Shown piece by piece: positions 60,673-64,000 of a stretch of DNA of 64,000 bases. Made by a program: the position numbers and the translations under genes. The first letter of the stretch is position 1. The number at the start of each line of letters is the position of its first letter. The stretch comes from an uncultured Actinomycetes bacterium (GTDB lineage: Bacteria; Actinomycetota; Actinomycetes; Nanopelagicales; Nanopelagicaceae), in assembly GCA_937876245.1 (NCBI GenBank), contig CALEGP010000009.1, positions 40,527-104,526 on the forward strand. The letters run 5' to 3'. The notes below the pieces were generated by a model. It saw only the letters and a program-made list of their open reading frames with translations. It ran no database searches and was not told the origin of the DNA.

Positions 60673-62109
60673 TTATCCGATCCAGGCATTAATTGGAGAG
60701 GTAAAGAAGTAGACCATGAATAGGATGGAGACCAAGAAGAGCAGCGGATGAACTTCCCGACGACGCCCTTGAATGATGCGAATCACAACATGGGAAACAA
60801 ATCCTGCGCCGATTCCTACAGAAATATTGTAGGTAAATGGCATCAAGATAATTGTTAGGAATGCAGGAATAGCAATTCCCTGATCAGCCCAATCCAAGTT
60901 CTTGATCTGTGTCATCATCAAGAATCCGACGACAACCAGTGCTGGAGTTGCGGCTTCGTATGGAATCACGGCAACTAGGGGGGCAAAGAAAGTAGTCAAC
61001 AGGAATAGAACTCCGGTTACAACCGATGCTAAGCCTGTACGAGCACCTTCCCCAACACCTGCAGCCGATTCGATATAGCTGGTGTTAGAAGAAATGCTTG
61101 CGGCGCCACCGGCCATTGCCGCCACGGAGTCAACGAAAAGAATCTTGTCGTTGTGTGGAACATTGCCTTCACCGTCAATTAAACCTGATTCATGGCCAAT
61201 TGCAGTAACAGTTCCTACCGTGTCAAAGAAGTCAGATAGCAATAGCGTAAATACCAGAAGAATTGCAGCTACGGCAGAAATCCGTCCAAATGAACCGAAG
61301 AGACTGAAGTGTCCAAGGATTCCAAAATCAGGCGCCGCGATAATGTCTGAAGGCATTTTAGGAACATTCAATCCCCAGCCCTTTGGATTTACATTTCCTG
61401 TGGCACCATCAAAGTTTGGTCCAATTTTAAATGCGGATTCGACTGCAATTGCGATAACCGTTGCAACAGCGATTGCAATAAGAATCGCGCCCTTAACTTT
61501 CTTCACCATCAAGCCAATCATCAAGAAAAGGCCAAATGCGAAGACAATAACTGGCCAGCCGACAAGAGTTCCGTTGTCGCCAAGTGTTACTGGTACTGGA
61601 CCAGAACCCGTGCGACGAACAAATCCTGCATCAACCAAACCAATAAGTGCAATGAAAAGACCGATACCAACCGAGATTGCGATCTTAAGTTGTGCCGGTA
61701 CGGCACGGAAAACTGCTGTTCTGAAACCAGTCAATACAAGAATTGTGATGATCAATCCTTCAAGCACAACAAGTCCCATTGCATCGGCCCATGACATCTT
61801 CGAAGCGATACCAACTGCTACGAAAGTGTTCAGACCTAAACCTGTTGCGAGCGCAAGTGGAAAGTTTCCAACTACGCCCATCAGGATTGTGAGAATTCCT
61901 GCCACTAGCGCAGTTGTTGCTGCAATAGCCGCAAGATTAGGAGTGTCTCCACCTCCGAGGAACTTTCCGTCGGCATCTTTTGAAAGACCGATGATCAACG
62001 GGTTAAGTGCCACGATATAAGCCATCGTGAAGAATGTGACGAATCCGCCACGAACTTCTCGGCCTACGGTTGAGCCACGTTCAGATATTTTGAAGTAACT
62101 ATCTAGCAT
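60673..62109 (-). CDS. NCS2-family permease, AzgA-like (hypoxanthine/guanine/adenine)
   Basis: A 478-residue membrane transporter with 12-14 predicted helices. The N-terminal STVGREVRGGFVTFFTMAYI and the internal FSDFFDTVGT-like LLLSDFFDTVGTVTAIG are signatures of the AzgA/GhxP branch of nucleobase:cation symporters. The ORF track adds 21 residues at the N-terminus; the ATG at 62109 with AGAAGGG seven bases upstream is preferred. Purine substrate is inferred from the subfamily. It has a long, structured 5' region. Confidence 0.9.
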   Translation of the reverse strand: MLDSYFKISERGSTVGREVRGGFVTFFTMAYIVALNPLIIGLSKDADGKFLGGGDTPNLAAIAATTALVAGILTILMGVVGNFPLALATGLGLNTFVAVGIASKMSWADAMGLVVLEGLIITILVLTGFRTAVFRAVPAQLKIAISVGIGLFIALIGLVDAGFVRRTGSGPVPVTLGDNGTLVGWPVIVFAFGLFLMIGLMVKKVKGAILIAIAVATVIAIAVESAFKIGPNFDGATGNVNPKGWGLNVPKMPSDIIAAPDFGILGHFSLFGSFGRISAVAAILLVFTLLLSDFFDTVGTVTAIGHESGLIDGEGNVPHNDKILFVDSVAAMAGGAASISSNTSYIESAAGVGEGARTGLASVVTGVLFLLTTFFAPLVAVIPYEAATPALVVVGFLMMTQIKNLDWADQGIAIPAFLTIILMPFTYNISVGIGAGFVSHVVIRIIQGRRREVHPLLFLVSILFMVYFFTSPINAWIG

Positions 62110-62397
62110 GGACGAACCCTTCTGATTTTGGTATCGGGGGTGTTTGCGACCCCGTGGGCATTCACGGCGCACAAGCCGGAGGAAGATAAAAGTGAGATTA
62201 GTCCTTACTAATTAGTAGGTCTCGAAAACACGCCCCAAATCTAAGAGAAAATTCATGCGTATTTGCCCTATTTAACTGGATAGGCATTTACCCCGCCCGG
62301 GCCGTGTAAACCGAATAGGTGAGTTATTCGTCCCTGTCTGAGGAGTCAAACCAATTACCTTTCGCCTGATCCAGCGGCTGCAGCCTGTGCGGCTTGG
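62110..62397 (-). promoter_or_regulatory. Leader/promoter region of the purine permease
   Basis: This 288-bp gap holds no gene. Near the start codon two hairpins share bases: CCGTG-AATGCC-CACGG (62152-62167) and GGGGT-CGCAAAC-ACCCC (62137-62153), so they compete. Farther up lies the perfect 12-bp palindrome TACTAATTAGTA (62206-62217), a possible operator, and a CGAATA-ACTCACC-TATTCG hairpin (about 62311-62329). I could not match the known purine or xanthine riboswitch consensus. Confidence 0.4.
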
Positions 62398-63558
62398 TTA
62401 GCCGTTAATCGCCGAGTCTGTATAGGCGTAAACACCACCCGAGGATTTAATCTTCGAGAAGTTATTAAAAATGTATTTCATATTTTGATTTGAAGGATCG
62501 AAGGTGTTGATCCATTTGCAGTCGTTGAAATAGGAACCATTGACGAGCTTCTCTTCGGTAATTAGTCCCCGCTCCATCATCAGAATCATTGCGGCAGCCT
62601 GCGGGTGTGTGTTTGAGTCAAGCTTCATGTTTGGCTCGGTGACCAAAGAGGCATGCAATCTAGCTAGAAGTCTCTGTTTGTGATCCGTTCTTCCCTCGTT
62701 CTTTGCTGCCATGTAGTGGCCAAAGTAATCGGCAGTACCTTCGGCAAACCAACGCATATAGTTCATCTTGTCTTCCTCTATCTTGAGGATTGGCGAACAT
62801 CTATTTAGAAGGTAGTTTGACATTCCATGATATGCCTCATGGAAGAAGGTTGTCTTTGCAGTGTATTTTGATTGCTCAGCAGTCCATGCCATCGTCACAG
62901 ACCTCGCATTAAAACACGGATCTGGTGCCGTTGCGACGTTGGCAGCTCCCTTGATCCATCGTTCGACTCGATCTGCACCATCGCTCAGATCAGCAGCAGA
63001 TTGCTCGCAGCCAATAGCAGCGTTAGCGACGAGGGAAGTCTGCCAAGTTCTGAAGTAGTTGGAGGCATCTTTAATTTCTGACGCGCTCAAAATATCGCTG
63101 TGTTCCGCGAAGGGGTCTCCCCCAAAAACTCCAGGGTCTGGCTCGTCATCCAGCTGCACACCAATGGGCCAAATTAATGACAAGAAGGATGTCGGCGGAT
63201 TTTTCATTTTGGCGATAGCGGCTTTAGTCCAGGCTAATAGTTCGTTGCTCGTAATTCCTGAAGCAAAACTTTTAGCCTCAAAAGTTGGGATTATGACTGA
63301 TTTTTGTACTGGATCAGAGCTATTTTCTTTTTCCGAAGCTTTATCTTTTACACCTGAGGCCGTGACTACTTTTGCCTCTTTGCGCCATACCAACTTCTTG
63401 CCTTTGGCTGTGCAAGTAAATTCCTTATTCTTCTTAACTTTTATCTGTCCAACTACTTTGCATTTAGCTCCAGCTTTAACCGCAGCGCTTACCGGCACAG
63501 CCGTCGCACTTACGGACAAGACGAGAATGGTCAGAACTCCTATTAAGCGTAACTTCAT
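62398..63558 (-). CDS. Secreted putative zinc metallopeptidase (HEXXH protein)
   Basis: A 386-residue protein with a signal peptide (about 1-26, cleavage near VSAA). A short basic two-Cys module follows (CKVVGQIKVKKNKEFTC, residues 33-49), then a Ser/Glu-rich linker and a domain with HEAYH at 240-244 and a downstream glutamate in AEGTADYFG (E273), the spacing of gluzincin-type zinc peptidases. I do not recognise a named family. Extra cysteines may form disulfides. A TATAGT box six bases before the ATG makes a strong leaderless promoter. Confidence 0.65.
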   Translation of the reverse strand: MKLRLIGVLTILVLSVSATAVPVSAAVKAGAKCKVVGQIKVKKNKEFTCTAKGKKLVWRKEAKVVTASGVKDKASEKENSSDPVQKSVIIPTFEAKSFASGITSNELLAWTKAAIAKMKNPPTSFLSLIWPIGVQLDDEPDPGVFGGDPFAEHSDILSASEIKDASNYFRTWQTSLVANAAIGCEQSAADLSDGADRVERWIKGAANVATAPDPCFNARSVTMAWTAEQSKYTAKTTFFHEAYHGMSNYLLNRCSPILKIEEDKMNYMRWFAEGTADYFGHYMAAKNEGRTDHKQRLLARLHASLVTEPNMKLDSNTHPQAAAMILMMERGLITEEKLVNGSYFNDCKWINTFDPSNQNMKYIFNNFSKIKSSGGVYAYTDSAING

Positions 63559-63564
63559 ACCTTG

Positions 63565-63570
63565 ACTATA
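63565..63570 (-). promoter_or_regulatory. -10 box of a leaderless promoter for the secreted HEXXH protein
   Basis: TATAGT, six bases (CAAGGT), then the ATG. A TTAACC -35-like hexamer lies exactly 17 bases upstream and is part of the heptamer repeat. This is the closest to consensus of the leaderless boxes in the window. Confidence 0.65.
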
Positions 63571-63574
63571 GGCC

Positions 63575-63609
63575 GTTAAAGGTTAAGGGTTAAGGGTTAA
63601 GGGTTAAAA
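63575..63609. repeat. Heptamer tandem repeat (GTTAAGG)
   Basis: Five 7-bp units on the plus strand: GTTAAAG, three perfect GTTAAGG, and GTTAAAA. Read on the minus strand it is CCTTAAC repeats, each supplying a TTAACC hexamer. It lies immediately upstream of the -10 box of the secreted-protein gene and overlaps no gene; it ends beside the stop of the 49-codon ORF. Confidence 0.9.
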
Positions 63610-63759
63610 TTAGTTATTTTTATTCTTAAACCATGCCCAGGCCCAAATACCAAGAAACATAAAGGCCGAGAACGGATAAAAAATAATACATGCAATCACG
63701 AGCAGGACAAGAAGGATTCTTTGTTGCTTACTCAGCTCGCTCCAGCTAATTCTTCTCAT
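63610..63759 (-). CDS. Small membrane protein, 49 residues, unknown function
   Basis: An ATG-to-TAA reading frame missed by the ORF track because of its length. The N-terminus is polar and basic (MRRISWSELSKQQR), followed by about 26 hydrophobic residues (ILLVLLVIACIIFYPFSAFMFLGIW) and a basic tail, so a single-pass or hairpin membrane protein is likely. No family is recognised and no clear ribosome-binding site precedes it. The amino-acid pattern looks natural, but it could be a chance ORF. Confidence 0.5.
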   Translation of the reverse strand: MRRISWSELSKQQRILLVLLVIACIIFYPFSAFMFLGIWAWAWFKNKNN

Positions 63760-63946
63760 GGCTAGATCGTCCCACTAATGTGCCAATAAGGCGTTGAAAA
63801 TAAGAAAAATACCAGTGATTTGCCAGATCCGAAGGAGATCAGTGGTTTTCTACCGTGGCGTAAGGTGTAACATCTCCCCTGGATTCACGCTTAAAATCGT
63901 GAGTCTGCACGATACATTTCTGTCTTGCGCTTAGATTTTAACAAGT
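63760..63946. other. Intergenic region upstream of tRNA-Gly
   Basis: About 187 bp without a supported gene. On the plus strand GGAGAT and ATCTCC can pair over a 31-base interval, and TTCACG.../CGTGAG form a small stem, which may be part of the tRNA leader or promoter region. I see no definite promoter boxes. Confidence 0.3.
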
Positions 63947-64000
63947 GCGGGTGTAGCTCAATGGTAGAGCCCCAGCCTTCCAAGCTGGCCATGCCGGTTC
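63947..64000 (+). tRNA. tRNA-Gly (anticodon UCC), cut by the window edge
   Basis: The first 54 bases of a plus-strand tRNA: acceptor GCGGGTG, D-arm with TAGCTCAATGGTAGAGC, anticodon arm CCAGC-CTTCCAA-GCTGG with UCC, variable loop and the start of the T-arm (CCGGTTC). The rest lies beyond the window. Confidence 0.9.

Noticed and set aside
61082-62020. 312-codon open frame on the plus strand
   Set aside because: It is wholly antisense to the purine permease, its translation is a Thr/Ala/Ile/Pro-rich shadow without any domain, and the permease frame is clearly the real gene.
62110-62397. Known purine or xanthine riboswitch before the permease
   Set aside because: I could not find the conserved junction bases of the purine aptamer nor another consensus I know; only generic hairpins are supported, so it is listed as an unassigned leader.
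63575-63609. Telomere-like repeat or CRISPR
   Set aside because: Units of seven bases without spacers rule out CRISPR, and a telomere is not expected in the middle of a bacterial contig; it is treated as a promoter-associated tandem repeat.

Overview
The window looks like a chromosomal segment of a streamlined, AT-rich actinobacterium. The gene orders are classic for the phylum: ylxR-nusA-rimP, ispG-rseP-dxr, rlmN-cdsA-frr-pyrH-tsf-rpsB-xerC, ilvBNC-serA-leuB, gatCAB, rplU-rpmA-obg-proB/proA, mreBCD-mrdA-rodA, tig-clpP1-clpP2-clpX-valS-folC-ndk. Base composition is much poorer in G+C than most Actinobacteria (judged by eye), intergenic gaps are very short, and start/stop codons often overlap. 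Together with the putrescine/spermidine uptake island and a secreted protein with a short basic Cys-containing module, this suggests a freshwater lineage of the Ca. Nanopelagicales (acI) type. That assignment is inference; no rRNA is present to test it.

Layout, left to right. 1-7964 (minus): transcription/translation genes ylxR, nusA, rimP, a TSUP permease, proS, and the isoprenoid genes ispG and dxr flanking an M50 site-2 protease. 7984-17870 is a polyamine/GABA island on both strands: gabT, two paralogous FAD-dependent amine oxidoreductases, potDABC and an aminobutyraldehyde-dehydrogenase-like gene. 17862-24006 (minus): rlmN, cdsA, frr, pyrH, tsf, rpsB (with a structured leader) and xerC. 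24016-34595 (minus): branched-chain amino acid and serine biosynthesis (cimA, ilvE, leuB, serA, ilvC, ilvN, ilvB, ilvD), with a previously unlisted 12-residue leader peptide and attenuator before ilvB. 34599-37905: gatBAC. 37949-45616: proA, a plus-strand serine hydrolase, proB, obg, rpmA, rplU, RNase E/G. 45799-51546: rod-shape genes rodA, mrdA, mreD, mreC, mreB. 51561-60462: ndk, DUF4233, folC, valS, clpX, clpP2, clpP1, tig, followed by tRNA-Pro(UGG). 60673-64000: an AzgA-like purine permease, a secreted HEXXH protein, a 49-codon membrane ORF and the first part of tRNA-Gly(UCC).

The polyamine island makes metabolic sense: PotABCD imports polyamines, the FAD oxidoreductases and aldehyde dehydrogenase could turn putrescine (or a derivative) into GABA, and GabT would pass the nitrogen to 2-oxoglutarate. 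A glutamylputrescine synthetase and a succinate-semialdehyde dehydrogenase are not in the window.

The most interesting signals are regulatory. (i) The ilvB leader encodes M-I-S-V-V-V-I-G-E-R-T-L, sits exactly at the predicted transcription start of a near-consensus promoter, and is followed by two hairpins. (ii) The rpsB 5' region can fold into a three-way junction. (iii) At least a dozen genes have a TANNNT box 5-8 nt before the start codon, usually exactly 6, implying widespread leaderless mRNAs, including back-to-back leaderless promoters in 19-, 32- and 75-bp divergent gaps. (iv) A heptamer repeat forms the -35 region of the secreted-protein gene. I see no insertion sequence, prophage, CRISPR array or defence system.
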